Of a stretch of 64,000 nt of DNA, positions 49,801-56,819 are shown piece after piece. The notes below the pieces were generated by a model. The model was not told the DNA's origin. It saw nothing but the letters and a program-made list of their open reading frames with translations, and did no database searches. The translations under genes were made by a program, and so were the position numbers. Source of the DNA: Micromonospora inyonensis (GTDB lineage: Bacteria; Actinomycetota; Actinomycetes; Mycobacteriales; Micromonosporaceae); the NCBI RefSeq assembly GCF_900091415.1, contig NZ_FMHU01000002.1, positions 1,302,001-1,366,000 on the forward strand, read 5' to 3'. Position 1 is the stretch's first letter, and each line of letters starts with the position of its first letter.

Positions 49801-52800
49801 CCGGAGCCAGGGGTCGCGTAGCGGGTCGGTCGGTTCGGGTCGGTCCTCGGCGCCGGGCACCAGGCCGTCGCGCACCTTGATCGTCGGTGGTCCGGATGGT
49901 TGTGGCTGGCTGTGGAGGGCGAAGACGTGTTGTGGCTCGTTGGGTGGTGCGGCCCTGACCACGACCATCGAGCCCGGTGCCGCCCGCAGCGCGGCGAGCA
50001 CGTCCTCCGGGGTGACTCCGTCGGGGTGGGCGACGCGCTCGGGTGTCGCGTCGAGGATGTCCAGGAGTTGCCGCCAGGTCGTGGTGGGTGCGAGTCGGCC
50101 GTCGGGTCCCATGTTCCGGTCGTCGAGGACCGCCCGGTTGCCGGGCCGTCCGTAGGCGGTGGTGTAGGCGTCGAGGGTGGCCTGCACGCACCACCACCAC
50201 GGGTCGCGGCTGTTGTCGGGGCCCACCGGGGTCTGCTCGATCCAGTCGGCGACCCGCCGCGCGGACTCGGCCGCCTCGACGGGCTGCCCCATTGCCGCGA
50301 CGGGCTGCCCGGTTGCCGCGACCGCCGGCTCCGGTGCCGTGTTGGCCGGCTCGCGGCGTCCGCCCGGGTCGCCACCGACCGGCTCGTCCAGCGAGGACAC
50401 GTTGCTGAACGAATCCCTGCCGCCGACATCGCGCCCGACCGGGCCGCCGCTGATCAACCCGTCCCGCGAGGAGGCGTCCCTGAACGGGTCCGTGTCCCTG
50501 AATTCGCGCTTGGCCGCCTCACCATTGTCCGACTCGTCGAGGGACGAGACGCCACTGACCGAATCCCCGTCGATGACGTCGCGTTTGACCGGGTCGCGGC
50601 TGATCGGCTCGTCCATCGAGGAGAGATCGCTGACCGTCATGATCTCGTCGCGGTTGGCCAGATCGTCCTGCGAGGAGAGGTCACTGACCGTCATGGTGTC
50701 GTTGAAGCTGCTGTCGCGGCTGAAGATGCCGTCGCTGGGGACGGAGAGTTCAGTGACCGACGTCTGGTCGCTGGCGTCGTGGTGGTCCGGCGTGCCGTCG
50801 GTGCGGGGGACGACACCACCCGGCACCGTACCGTGGACGCCGGCCGCATCCGGCGTGCCCGGCGCGCCCGGCGTGGCGGACGTGGCCGGCACACCCGGCG
50901 TGCTGGACGTGGTTGACGTCCCGGGCATGGCCGGCGTGCCGGGGGTGGCGGTGGCCTGGGCGAGTACCTGGTGGTATCCGTCGACCCAGTCCTGTCGGAA
51001 GGATCCGGCGAGGGTGTCGTGGTTGGCCGGCTCGACGCCGTACTCCTTCGCCAGGGCGGTGAACTGGGATTCCGCCAGGCTGGTCGCTGCTGCGGTGTGC
51101 TGCTCCGGGGTCACCGGCACCGTCGGCACGTCGGTGCGCCCGTGTGCCGGGGTGTCCGTGCCGGCTGGGGTGGCCTCCGGTGGGGTGGTGTCGGGGATGA
51201 CCGCGGCCGTGAAGCGGGCGGGTAGGTCGGTGACCACCTGGCGGACCACGTCCGCCACGGCGTTGACCTGCGCGGCGTCCGGACCGGCCACCGCAGCCGA
51301 CGGCACGGCCGACGGCACGGCCGACGGCACGGCCGACGGCACGGTGGACGGCATGGTGAGTGGTGCGGTGGGTAGTGGGTTGGTGCCGAGGATCGCGTCG
51401 AGGCTCCGGTCCACGTGGGTCCGCACGTCACGCGCGACCGCGGCGCGCACGGCGTCCGACGGCACCGCCGCCGCCCCGGCGGCCCCCGGCACGCCCGCGC
51501 CACCCGGCACGCCCGGGGTCCCCGGCGTACCGACGACCGCCGGCAGGGCAGCACCGCCCGGCACGCCAGCACCGCCCGGCAGGCCAGGGGCCCCCGGCAC
51601 CTGAACGGCCCCGGGCAGGACCAGTCCGCCTTGCAGGGTGACGGGCGTCGGTGTGGCGGTGGTGAGGTACTGGTCGATGTGGTGCTGGGCGGCCAGATGC
51701 ACGGCCGAGCGCAACGCCTGCCGGTCGAACTCCGCCGGCAACGCGGCGACGACCTGCTCCGGCCGTACCACCGCCGGGATCTGCCCGCCCGCCGGGATCT
51801 GCCCCGCGAGGGCTTCGGTGATGCGGGCGACGGCCTGGTCCCGGACCCCGAACAGGTACTGCTCGGTGAGCGCGGTGGCGGGTAGGCCGATCCGGAACAG
51901 GAAAGCGGGAACGGTCGGGTCGTTCTGCCGAGCGTCGGCCCACTCGGTGAAGACCTGCTCGACCGGCACGGGAAGCGCGGCCAGGAACTGCCGCGCCTGC
52001 CCCGTCCCGGCCAGGAGCCCACCGTAGTGGTCCACCAGTTCCCGCTGGAACCGCTGCCACTGCTCCACCACCGGCGCACCAGCGACCGCGACCCACTCCG
52101 GCACCGGTACCACCGGCACCGTCGGCGCAGCCGGCGCGGGCAGGTCCGGGGCCGGCCACGACGGCGCGGGCAGGTCCGGGGCCGGCCACGACGGCGCGGG
52201 CAGGTCCGGGGCCGGCCACGACGGCGCGGGCAGGTCCGGGGCCGACCACGACGGCGCGGGCAGGTCCGGCGCCGACCACGACGGCACGGGCATCGGTTCA
52301 GGCGCCGCAGGTGCCGGTGGCGACAGCGACGGTGCCGGTGGTGACAGCGCCGGTGCCGGCACCGGCGGGACGGGCACCGGGGCCTGACCGCTGGAGCCCG
52401 CACCCGCCGGATCGCCGACCTCCGGCTGATAGGCGGACGGGTCCGCAGTGACCGGGCTGGGCGGCGGCACCGGCGCGACCGGCCTGCCGTCGGCGGTGAA
52501 ACCGGGACCGGCGGGCATGTTCCACCGGGGCCGGGTCGGATTGAACCCCAAACCGACAGCCACGCGACGCGCAGCGGCCCCGGCCCCGGACGCGCCCAGC
52601 TCACCCGACCCCGACAACGCCCCGGAAATCACGGCCATACCGAGACCGCCGGGGTCGTAGGTCCCGTCGACCATGTAGCTGGCGGCGATATCGCCGACCA
52701 CCTCCAGGCCGACCTCCGACACCGGCACCATCCACAAACGGGTCAACAGGTCACGCGTGGTATCCGACACCCCGAACTTCGCCAGACCACCACCCACGAC

Positions 52801-53475
52801 CCCCGCGAACCGGCCCAACGCCGGCCCGGCCGCCGTGGTCACACCCGCCACCGCCAACCCGTACAACGCCTGCTTACCGACCTGCGCCCAGTCGACCCCC
52901 GGCACCAGACCATCAGCCAGCATGCTGATCTGCGCCAACAACGACGACCCCGGCATGAACAACATCTGAATCGCCGTGCTGCTCGCCGCCGCCCGCACCA
53001 TCGACGACCGCAGGATCGTCTGGATGATCGTCCGGGTCTTCACGATGTGCGCCGCCGCCTCCACCGGCAGGAAGAACGCCATCGCGAACGCGACCGCCAA
53101 CTCCGTCATCATGAAGATGAACATGACCAGCGCCTGACGATCCGTCAGCTCCATCTGGTTCAGGAAGCCCCGCATCGCCTGAGCCAGGTTGACCTTCACG
53201 TCGGCGACCCCGTCCAACAACTCCACGAACGGGGCCGTCTGCGCCACGAACCGGTCGAAGACCTCGCCCTCTCCCGCCGCCCCAACCACCTTGATCACCT
53301 GGGCCAGCTCCGGAACCAACACGGTCCGCACCCGATCCGCCAACACCTCCAACGCGTTCAGGTCATACGCCAACCGCAGCAGATTCGACCGGTGCAACCG
53401 CATCCCGGTGAACGCCTCCAGGGCCTGCTTCGACGCCTCACTGAGCCCCACGGAAGGAACCGCGGCCTCCGCCAT
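43849..53475 (-). CDS. Giant polymorphic-toxin-like protein with internal papain-like domain
   Basis: About 3208 residues. The N-terminal ~320 residues are helical with hydrophobic segments (ALVMFIFMMTELAVAFAMAF, AGVTTAAGPALGRFAGVVGG), as in CpnT-like/WXG100-associated actinobacterial toxins. Pro/Ala-rich repeats (about 320-920) and an Asp/Ser-rich stretch (about 925-1060) follow. A ~150-residue domain then has a papain-like triad, Cys1114 (WWWCVQATLDAY), His1201 (QHVFAL), Asp1221 (KVRDGL), fitting the toxin glutamine-deamidase/papain-fold group. A coiled coil and ~1900 residues of beta-rich sequence follow, with the phrases GDIEMQTTESPP and GNIEIRTTEAPP ending two large segments. ATG 53475 has GGGAGGGGG 8 bases upstream (residue numbers given from the alternative ATG 53529, 18 codons earlier). 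No immunity gene is recognised. Confidence 0.89.
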   Translation of the reverse strand: MAEAAVPSVGLSEASKQALEAFTGMRLHRSNLLRLAYDLNALEVLADRVRTVLVPELAQVIKVVGAAGEGEVFDRFVAQTAPFVELLDGVADVKVNLAQAMRGFLNQMELTDRQALVMFIFMMTELAVAFAMAFFLPVEAAAHIVKTRTIIQTILRSSMVRAAASSTAIQMLFMPGSSLLAQISMLADGLVPGVDWAQVGKQALYGLAVAGVTTAAGPALGRFAGVVGGGLAKFGVSDTTRDLLTRLWMVPVSEVGLEVVGDIAASYMVDGTYDPGGLGMAVISGALSGSGELGASGAGAAARRVAVGLGFNPTRPRWNMPAGPGFTADGRPVAPVPPPSPVTADPSAYQPEVGDPAGAGSSGQAPVPVPPVPAPALSPPAPSLSPPAPAAPEPMPVPSWSAPDLPAPSWSAPDLPAPSWPAPDLPAPSWPAPDLPAPSWPAPDLPAPAAPTVPVVPVPEWVAVAGAPVVEQWQRFQRELVDHYGGLLAGTGQARQFLAALPVPVEQVFTEWADARQNDPTVPAFLFRIGLPATALTEQYLFGVRDQAVARITEALAGQIPAGGQIPAVVRPEQVVAALPAEFDRQALRSAVHLAAQHHIDQYLTTATPTPVTLQGGLVLPGAVQVPGAPGLPGGAGVPGGAALPAVVGTPGTPGVPGGAGVPGAAGAAAVPSDAVRAAVARDVRTHVDRSLDAILGTNPLPTAPLTMPSTVPSAVPSAVPSAVPSAAVAGPDAAQVNAVADVVRQVVTDLPARFTAAVIPDTTPPEATPAGTDTPAHGRTDVPTVPVTPEQHTAAATSLAESQFTALAKEYGVEPANHDTLAGSFRQDWVDGYHQVLAQATATPGTPAMPGTSTTSSTPGVPATSATPGAPGTPDAAGVHGTVPGGVVPRTDGTPDHHDASDQTSVTELSVPSDGIFSRDSSFNDTMTVSDLSSQDDLANRDEIMTVSDLSSMDEPISRDPVKRDVIDGDSVSGVSSLDESDNGEAAKREFRDTDPFRDASSRDGLISGGPVGRDVGGRDSFSNVSSLDEPVGGDPGGRREPANTAPEPAVAATGQPVAAMGQPVEAAESARRVADWIEQTPVGPDNSRDPWWWCVQATLDAYTTAYGRPGNRAVLDDRNMGPDGRLAPTTTWRQLLDILDATPERVAHPDGVTPEDVLAALRAAPGSMVVVRAAPPNEPQHVFALHSQPQPSGPPTIKVRDGLVPGAEDRPEPTDPLRDPWLRHLFASSTRLAAFDSTGRPTTIADILPDPTTAHPQPTTTTSIDPNAILLASTTPPRGPSQAMRTDTSPTDPSDPADSPRQPSDPAENDDPSGPDPAFPDRGVRSPNLAGVDGTPVRNRPEVERLNQELPGIRNTADTVERDLLEARDELSSALDALAEQADPHAAMPPVPAPQAPSTGDEAQAAERIGQEDAAREAAEQLTAQRAGEREVARTVLDRKEDPQEQTGQQAPALASGGVRTEHPQWVVDDLVRQETESPLKAARPIEPQPVVPQIDTSAQVPAPDPAPGGMTEAVRRYGSQLDGTQGLEHVTPVPESVVEWLREHVKAAAGARGTQAAFGTRLDRRLTATYLSAEWPRVRSESGLPLSISADGGQQIWLRVVLRDATAADPGIEQLRDGPPVSFQRWACGGWEVAETATASDLRSMNLPLSYSHRWPIENHGQLRRAVLTVQPSVTYNQMSTSVTVTGGVQALTILRSREHSWPYTYRMHWQIRVGDDVSRPWSGLTPPAERLTVWFPKHVVEIPPANTEQLRPARLDTLRNDVPLFGVQSVPNADRILSDVMASFRPHLRALSEASRRGLQEFFGEYSLRANIPLMWAGSHPSPLLFREDGSVIGYLRVRASLHAREVAGPATRDAVLESHVLRILRVEGSTEVTNAVGVDGSVSFGMSTVPADPVTGIEPTGGTVRGQLGARHQVSHTLRSGGGARTSHSLRTRSPLIPQTVDVIFAVELVQADGAAVRPDPSTPLGWSGAPHRAILRVPSADTVTKPTTPRHLPPEIAQMRSLGVSTTPLRVTGAEPLFASAETWLREQGFLPPAGDPSLTDKLTDEATRIQRLENVRKLDLARSGVGLRGAVDEMIEGGYLIVFELPVSGEIHRVELRLSAERRFTDEPEGGASHHLFLPDIQTRNWTGSNRPASEQRSRSPFGWNAGVVGSYSNPLDRNDDDRPLQSISGGANRASHPATITESSIGFGQELYALSPSADGSHTFEVPVVLRMEMSWSYGHTPEPSSVDGTFALAVPTYRTLARPVEISPYQMPAPRAVTDQDRASLNQPGGDAVYRNGVLRLPELALVDRVEGSQPIRAVVRDLIGAVRRTAAAAEQSAASSTAMPSTLAVDDAALPPQVAGDIEMQTTESPPDSAETDSGQARTRPGPAREDRLPAMPGAFPPDEATGPVEARENEPVADDQTAAPSGHAGRAPLWFGGMVAGAWTWAKRRVFGESLSLPESMGQEVAHAAVSPHHLAANALQVFNNQYASENIGEHGMVWGTDVSVTVEGYLIDVEALPPPGTIDMESWLQSSDGSSQSAESSVRYEVPTTLTGTYGSDTQFVPSGTYTYGTVEDARTTFSDNTTAFRVTTENDVSMFRFKAKAIYIITVTKGSRNVVAGTLSGSPFFEKQLAVELPEAVEFLLTENDLFTNPELRRIPGLPQAGPESPAEPADRMLPHWFVRSGGELGFGVATAVIPRGSRSQFRDGIRALVEAQAPGVTRPGHSAYLPGALSRIADHSAPLALRTLINAGPAGRASFHFVHRSWLGPRLVEVELSAKPAQTAAQLAGLRGRRTSATAGLDTVLAHSSGEGGSLRIAGASRQSVTRATGNKLAFSPVAKQEDHQSQSPLAIATQHSRTNAASSLREYRTWQRTRSTTQFDRVPYTLGVTVRSMPLNDALIVAVGRAAIDGLLVVGRLVRLAWRGLPRVSAVGESSRTFPALVTLRFGEAETPQDPPAEEGRVQPAMFTSDPTLVVLSTDAVAVDMEVPAAVRARMTGAPWRPSRAFSVYDFDAVAQLAEAIRTVDPSLAGNDQLHNSRSTEGIFVRLAQLARSGRVTMLEPAAVGRLLGRAGAPGVSLQFSLYATEPTSTSRNVAIDAVYANTDTFTTTVNSSVTPTFGFSHTSPFTRDGNNYGGPTVPLGGVEAAQDQSAGGYGQRREIIRFGTPLESADGDGTPGHQLTAVAVIRVAGPDGIRWVVGNIEIRTTEAPPAGHPARR
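50390..50740. repeat. Coding Asp/Ser-rich repeats in the giant gene
   Basis: The segment encodes repeated phrases such as TMTVSDLSSQDD, IMTVSDLSSMDE and FSNVSSLDEP separated by RD-containing linkers. At DNA level, copies of GAGGAGAGATCGCTGACCGTCAT-like units are visible (for example around 50620-50640 and 50675-50697). The acidic repeats may bind calcium or act as a flexible spacer. Confidence 0.6.
51301..51360. repeat. Tandem 12-bp repeat (5 units) in the giant gene
   Basis: CGGCACGGCCGA is repeated exactly three times from 51301, followed by two diverged units. It encodes repeated AVPS tetrapeptides on the minus strand, part of a Pro-rich linker. Confidence 0.8.
52141..52290. repeat. Tandem 30-bp repeat (5 units) in the giant gene
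   Basis: Five head-to-tail 30-base units begin CAGGTCCGGGGCCGGCCACG; the first three are identical and the last two carry a few changes. They encode the decapeptide PAPSWPAPDL on the minus strand. The identical copies indicate recent expansion or ongoing length variation by slippage. Confidence 0.9.
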
Positions 53476-53529
53476 CGCCAACGCCCCCTCCCGCCCCGGG
53501 ATCGGAGATACCCGGCGCGAATCAGCCAT

Positions 53530-53867
53530 GCCGGCCGTCGCCCGGCCGCTCAGTAACCCACAATCCCCATCTGGAAGCTAGGATATTTGACGGGGTGTCA
53601 GCAAGCGATGCCGCGAGGAGGGCCGGCGATGAGCGAAGCACCAGCAGCCTGGGGCTCGGCAGGATTTGTGCCTGCCGGACGCCCTATCCGGGCAGCTCAG
53701 ACGGCATGCTCGTACTTTCGAGGGGCTCCGCCGAGGTGGTCGCGTTGTTGGATCTCCACGTGAGCGAGCCCACTCCAATTCGGTGATCGGTTCGCATCAC
53801 GGTGCAAGATGACGCGGACGGCGCTGCAGGACGTCTTCGGCCCGGTGGTGCTGCGCGGCCCGCCGGC
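53530..53867. other. Intergenic region upstream of the giant gene
   Basis: About 340 bases without a supported gene. On the minus strand a TATCCT -10-like box near 53578-53583 may drive the giant gene. A short plus frame (53595-53786) has no homology that I recognise and no ribosome site, and is not called. Confidence 0.4.
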
Positions 53868-54070
53868 AGATGCTTGAGCCAGCGCAGGTACAGCCTCCTC
53901 GCCCGCGAGGTGCGCGACGACATCCTGCCGCTGTGCGCGTCGACGGGGCTGTCCCTGCACGCCTACTCACCTCCCGCGAACGGGCTGCTCACGGGCGCGT
54001 TCACCCGGTCCGCGCCGCCCGCGCGCGAAGGCTCCCGGCGGGACGAGCCGCTGTTCGGCGACCGCTTCGG
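53868..54070 (+). pseudogene. Internal fragment of an aldo-keto reductase
   Basis: An open stretch without start or stop of its own encodes RRYSLLAREVRDDILPLCAS followed by TGLSLHAYSPPANGLLTGAF. This is the conserved segment of aldo-keto reductases around the strand that contacts NADPH (usual form YSLLAREIEDDVLPLC...AYSPLANGLLTG). The TIM barrel before and after it, including the catalytic Tyr and Lys, is missing. It joins directly to the M20 fragment. Confidence 0.65.
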
Positions 54071-54084
54071 ACCGGCCATGGACC

Positions 54085-54885
54085 TGGTCGGCGGAGGAGA
54101 CGGCCGTGGGGGCGGCGGCCATGGTCGACGACGGGCTGTGGGAGAAGGCCCCGCGTCCCGAGGCGGTGCTGGCGCAGCACGTGACGTCCCTGCCGAGCGA
54201 CCGGGTGCGGATCGGCGTCGGGAACGTCATGAACCTCGGCGACTCGTGGCGTGTGCGACTGCGCGGACGCGGCGCACACGGGGCCCGTCCGCACGAGTCC
54301 ATCGACCCGATCGTGCTCGGTGCCCACCTCGTCACCCGCCTGCAGACCGTCGTCTCCCGGCGGGTGGAACCCGGGTCTCCGGTCGTGCTCACCGTCGGCA
54401 CCTTCCATGCCGGTACCAAGGAGAACGTCATTCCGGACGAGGCGATCCTCTCGCTCAACATCCGCACGCCGGATGCACGGGCGCGGGAGACCGTACTCTC
54501 CGCCGTCCGGCGCATGATCGTCGCCGAGGCGAGCGCGAGCGGCGCGCCCGAGCCGAACATCGAGGAGATCAGCCGTTTCCCCCGGTGCTTCAACGCGCCG
54601 GAGCAGGCCGGGGAGGTGGCGGCGGTCCTCGATGCCGTCTTCGGGCCGGACAACGTCGCGCGCGATCTGCGGGCGACCGGCAGCGAGGACGTGGGTTGGC
54701 TCGCCGACGCGATCGGCGTGCCGCTCGTCTTCTGGATGTTCGGTGCCTACCGTCCCGGCCGGGAACCCGGCGACATGCCGTCGAACCACACGCCGTACTT
54801 CGCCCCGTAACCCGAGTACGCGATCCCCGCCGGGGTGCGCGCCGCCCTCGCCGCCCTCGGCACCCGTCTCGACGTGCCGTCGTGA
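54085..54885 (+). pseudogene. M20-family amidohydrolase/peptidase, decayed
   Basis: The frame encodes the second half of an M20D-type amidohydrolase: the dimerisation domain (RVRLRGRGAHGARPHESIDP, TVGTFHAGTKENVIPDEAIL) and the returning catalytic part (ATGSEDVGWLADAIGVPLVF, MPSNHTPYFAP). The N-terminal half with the first metal ligands is absent. An in-frame TAA at 54808-54810 interrupts the protein, after which the family-typical end PEYAIPAGVRAALAAL continues to a natural stop at 54883-54885. Both lesions mark it as dead. Confidence 0.74.
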
Positions 54886-54888
54886 CCC

Positions 54889-55140
54889 CGGAGCACAGTA
54901 CTTTCGGGGCCGCTCGGTGGGTCGCACCGCGTGGATCGCCACGAGCTGACGGGCCAACAGGAGAACGCGCGTCTCCACGCCCTCGTCGTGGAGGATGGTC
55001 CGGCCTGCCAGATGCGTCATCAGGAGCGACGGATACTCGCAATGCGTGGCGGTCGGATCGACCGCCACCAGTTCAGGAGCCGGCACGCTGGTCCGCGTGA
55101 GCAGGGACAGGGCGTCGGCCTCCCGAGAGCCCGTTGCGTT
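54889..55140 (-). pseudogene. Aminoglycoside-phosphotransferase-like fragment
   Basis: The minus frame encodes a run typical of the APH/ABC1-like kinase N-lobe: EADALSLLTRTSVPAPELVA, YPSLLMTHLAGR and LARQLVAIHAVRPTERPRKY. The family usually has READALELLA..VPAPRLLAVD and LLMTRLPGR at these places. The N-terminal ATP-loop and the catalytic HGD and Asp motifs are missing on both sides, so only about 80 residues survive. Confidence 0.6.
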
Positions 55141-55217
55141 GAGAGGCGCACGGCGGGTTCGGCGAGCGGCCTGGAGAGACGGGCTGGTGGCAACACCAGC
55201 ACCGCGCTCCAGGCCGA

Positions 55218-55430
55218 CTCAACCACCACGCCGGGATCGGCCTGCACACCCCCGCCTCCGTGCACTACGACACCGCCAGCGACGTGCACGACCAGCGGCA
55301 GGCCACCCTCGACGCCGCCTGGCGGGCCCACCCCGACCGCTTCACCCGCCGACCCCGACCACCAGCCCTACCGACCACCGTGTGGATCAACAAACCAGCA
55401 ACTCAACCCACCGAACTACAGAACACCTGA
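55218..55430 (+). mobile_element. IS3-family transposase (OrfB) 3' remnant
   Basis: About 70 codons of the C-terminus of an IS3-type integrase-core transposase: LNHHAGIGLHTPASVHYDTA, then RQATLDAAWRAHPDRFTRRP and TTVWINKPATQPTE. The usual form is YNHHR..LHTPADVHYG...RQ..L..A...HPERF....P..LP..VWINPP. A stop at 55428-55430 is followed by CTCACTTGACTTGACAGG, which fits the terminal region of such elements. The catalytic DDE part is lost. Confidence 0.72.
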
Positions 55431-55557
55431 CCACGAAAACGTCTCACTTGACTTGACAGGTTCCGACCCGACCCGGCGACAACACTCCCGAACATCCCTA
55501 CGGCAGGGGGAGCAAGTCATACCGAGCCAGGCGACCGAGGAGTCCCCGGCTGGGAGG

Positions 55558-55577
55558 ATCTAACATGGAAGTTAGAT
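55558..55577. promoter_or_regulatory. Perfect 7-bp inverted repeat
   Basis: ATCTAAC-ATGGAA-GTTAGAT lies in the 270-base gap between the IS3 remnant and the end of the esterase gene. The AT-rich palindrome looks like an operator for a gene no longer present. The rest of the gap shows no gene. Confidence 0.35.
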
Positions 55578-55700
55578 TCGCGTGAGTTTCAGAGTCGCGC
55601 CGATTGTGATCGGTGGTGGGGGAGTAGTTCGTGTCCCCCTCGGACACCGATTCGCAGGGGCATCGAGGCCGTGTCCCGGGTACCGGTCGAGGCAGGGAGT

Positions 55701-56735
55701 TCAGCTGTTGCGCGGGTGAGCCGCGAAGAAGCGCCAGATCGTTTCGGTAGCCGCCAGCGCCGATGACGGCGGGTCCATCCCGAGCAGGCGTTCCACCATC
55801 GCCGGCGACGCGCCCGGCCACTGGTGCCCCGCGTCGGCGATGGTGATCAGCTCGACGTCGCGCCCGTCCGGACAGCGGGCGGCCGACGTGGTGACGGCTC
55901 CAGCGGTACGCGCCTGCGGAGCGGCACATCGCGCGACCTTCCGCCACCGGTCGACCTGGTCGGCGACAGGTCCGCCGTCGATCTTCACCGGGCGCCGCCC
56001 GGCCCCGCCGTTGTCCAGCTTCCCTGGCCGACCGTCGTACGGGACCACGTCGTCGGCGGTGCCATGGATGTGGACCAGGGAGATCGGTGCCGGCGACGGG
56101 CATGGCCCGAGCAGCGTTCCCGCCACCACCCCGATCGCGGCGAAGGTGGTGGTCTCGCAGGCCAGCCGGTAGGCGAGCATCCCGCCGTTGGATATCCCGG
56201 CGGCATAGGTCCGGTTCGGATCGATCGACAGCCTGGCGGAGATGTCGGCCACCGTGGCGACGACGAACGCCACGTCGTCGACGCCGTCGTGGGCCGGCTG
56301 CCCGCAGCAGTGGGCGCTCACCGCCCAGGATCGCTGGAGGCCATCCGGGTACGCGACCACGAACCCCTCACGTTCCGCCGCGGCGTTCCACCCGTACGCC
56401 ATCTCCGCCTGGCGACCGTTGCCAAGGGCGCCGTGCAGCATCACCACCAACGGTGCCGGCGCAGACGGCGACAGCTTGGCCGGCCGGTACAGCCGGAACG
56501 TGCGTTCCCTGCCGGCCACCGTGATCCGGTGGGCGGACGATCCACCGGCAACCGGGCTCCGGGGGCCGGCCGCGGTCGGTGTGGACCCGGGTGGTGCGGT
56601 CGGTACGGCGGCCTCCCGCCGCGGCGGACGCGTCACGTCGCAGCCGATCAGCACGGTGAGGACGACTCCGACCGCCACCACCACCGCTGACGCGGTACGT
56701 GTGACGGTCGCCGTCCTCGTGGTTCGCCGATTCAT
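55701..56735 (-). CDS. Secreted lipoprotein esterase, LpqC/PHB-depolymerase type
   Basis: 344 residues. The lipoprotein signal is ASAVVVAVGVVLTVLIGCDV, with the lipidated Cys in the LIGC lipobox. After a ~40-residue Pro/Ala linker comes an alpha/beta-hydrolase domain of the LpqC/feruloyl-esterase group: FRLYRPAKL, PLVVMLHGALGN (oxyanion region), nucleophile Ser in AAGISNGGMLAYRLA, Asp in HIHGTADDVVPYDG and His in ADAGHQWPGA. The substrate may be a polyester or an aryl ester. ATG 56735 follows GGGGAGAG. It stands downstream of, but is separated by a strong hairpin from, the propeller-protein gene. Confidence 0.89.
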   Translation of the reverse strand: MNRRTTRTATVTRTASAVVVAVGVVLTVLIGCDVTRPPRREAAVPTAPPGSTPTAAGPRSPVAGGSSAHRITVAGRERTFRLYRPAKLSPSAPAPLVVMLHGALGNGRQAEMAYGWNAAAEREGFVVAYPDGLQRSWAVSAHCCGQPAHDGVDDVAFVVATVADISARLSIDPNRTYAAGISNGGMLAYRLACETTTFAAIGVVAGTLLGPCPSPAPISLVHIHGTADDVVPYDGRPGKLDNGGAGRRPVKIDGGPVADQVDRWRKVARCAAPQARTAGAVTTSAARCPDGRDVELITIADAGHQWPGASPAMVERLLGMDPPSSALAATETIWRFFAAHPRNS

Positions 56736-56766
56736 GAACTCTCCCCTCGCGGTGCCCGTCCTCAGC

Positions 56767-56807
56767 GGCGCGGGCCGGTCGGTGCAGAACACCGACCGGC
56801 CCGCGCC
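56767..56807. terminator. Perfect 18-bp terminator hairpin
   Basis: GGCGCGGGCCGGTCGGTG and its exact complement flank a 5-base loop (CAGAA). It lies just after the stop of the propeller protein (56820, minus) and before the esterase start, so the two genes are probably separate transcripts or only partly coupled. Confidence 0.82.
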
Positions 56808-56819
56808 CGAACGGGCTCG

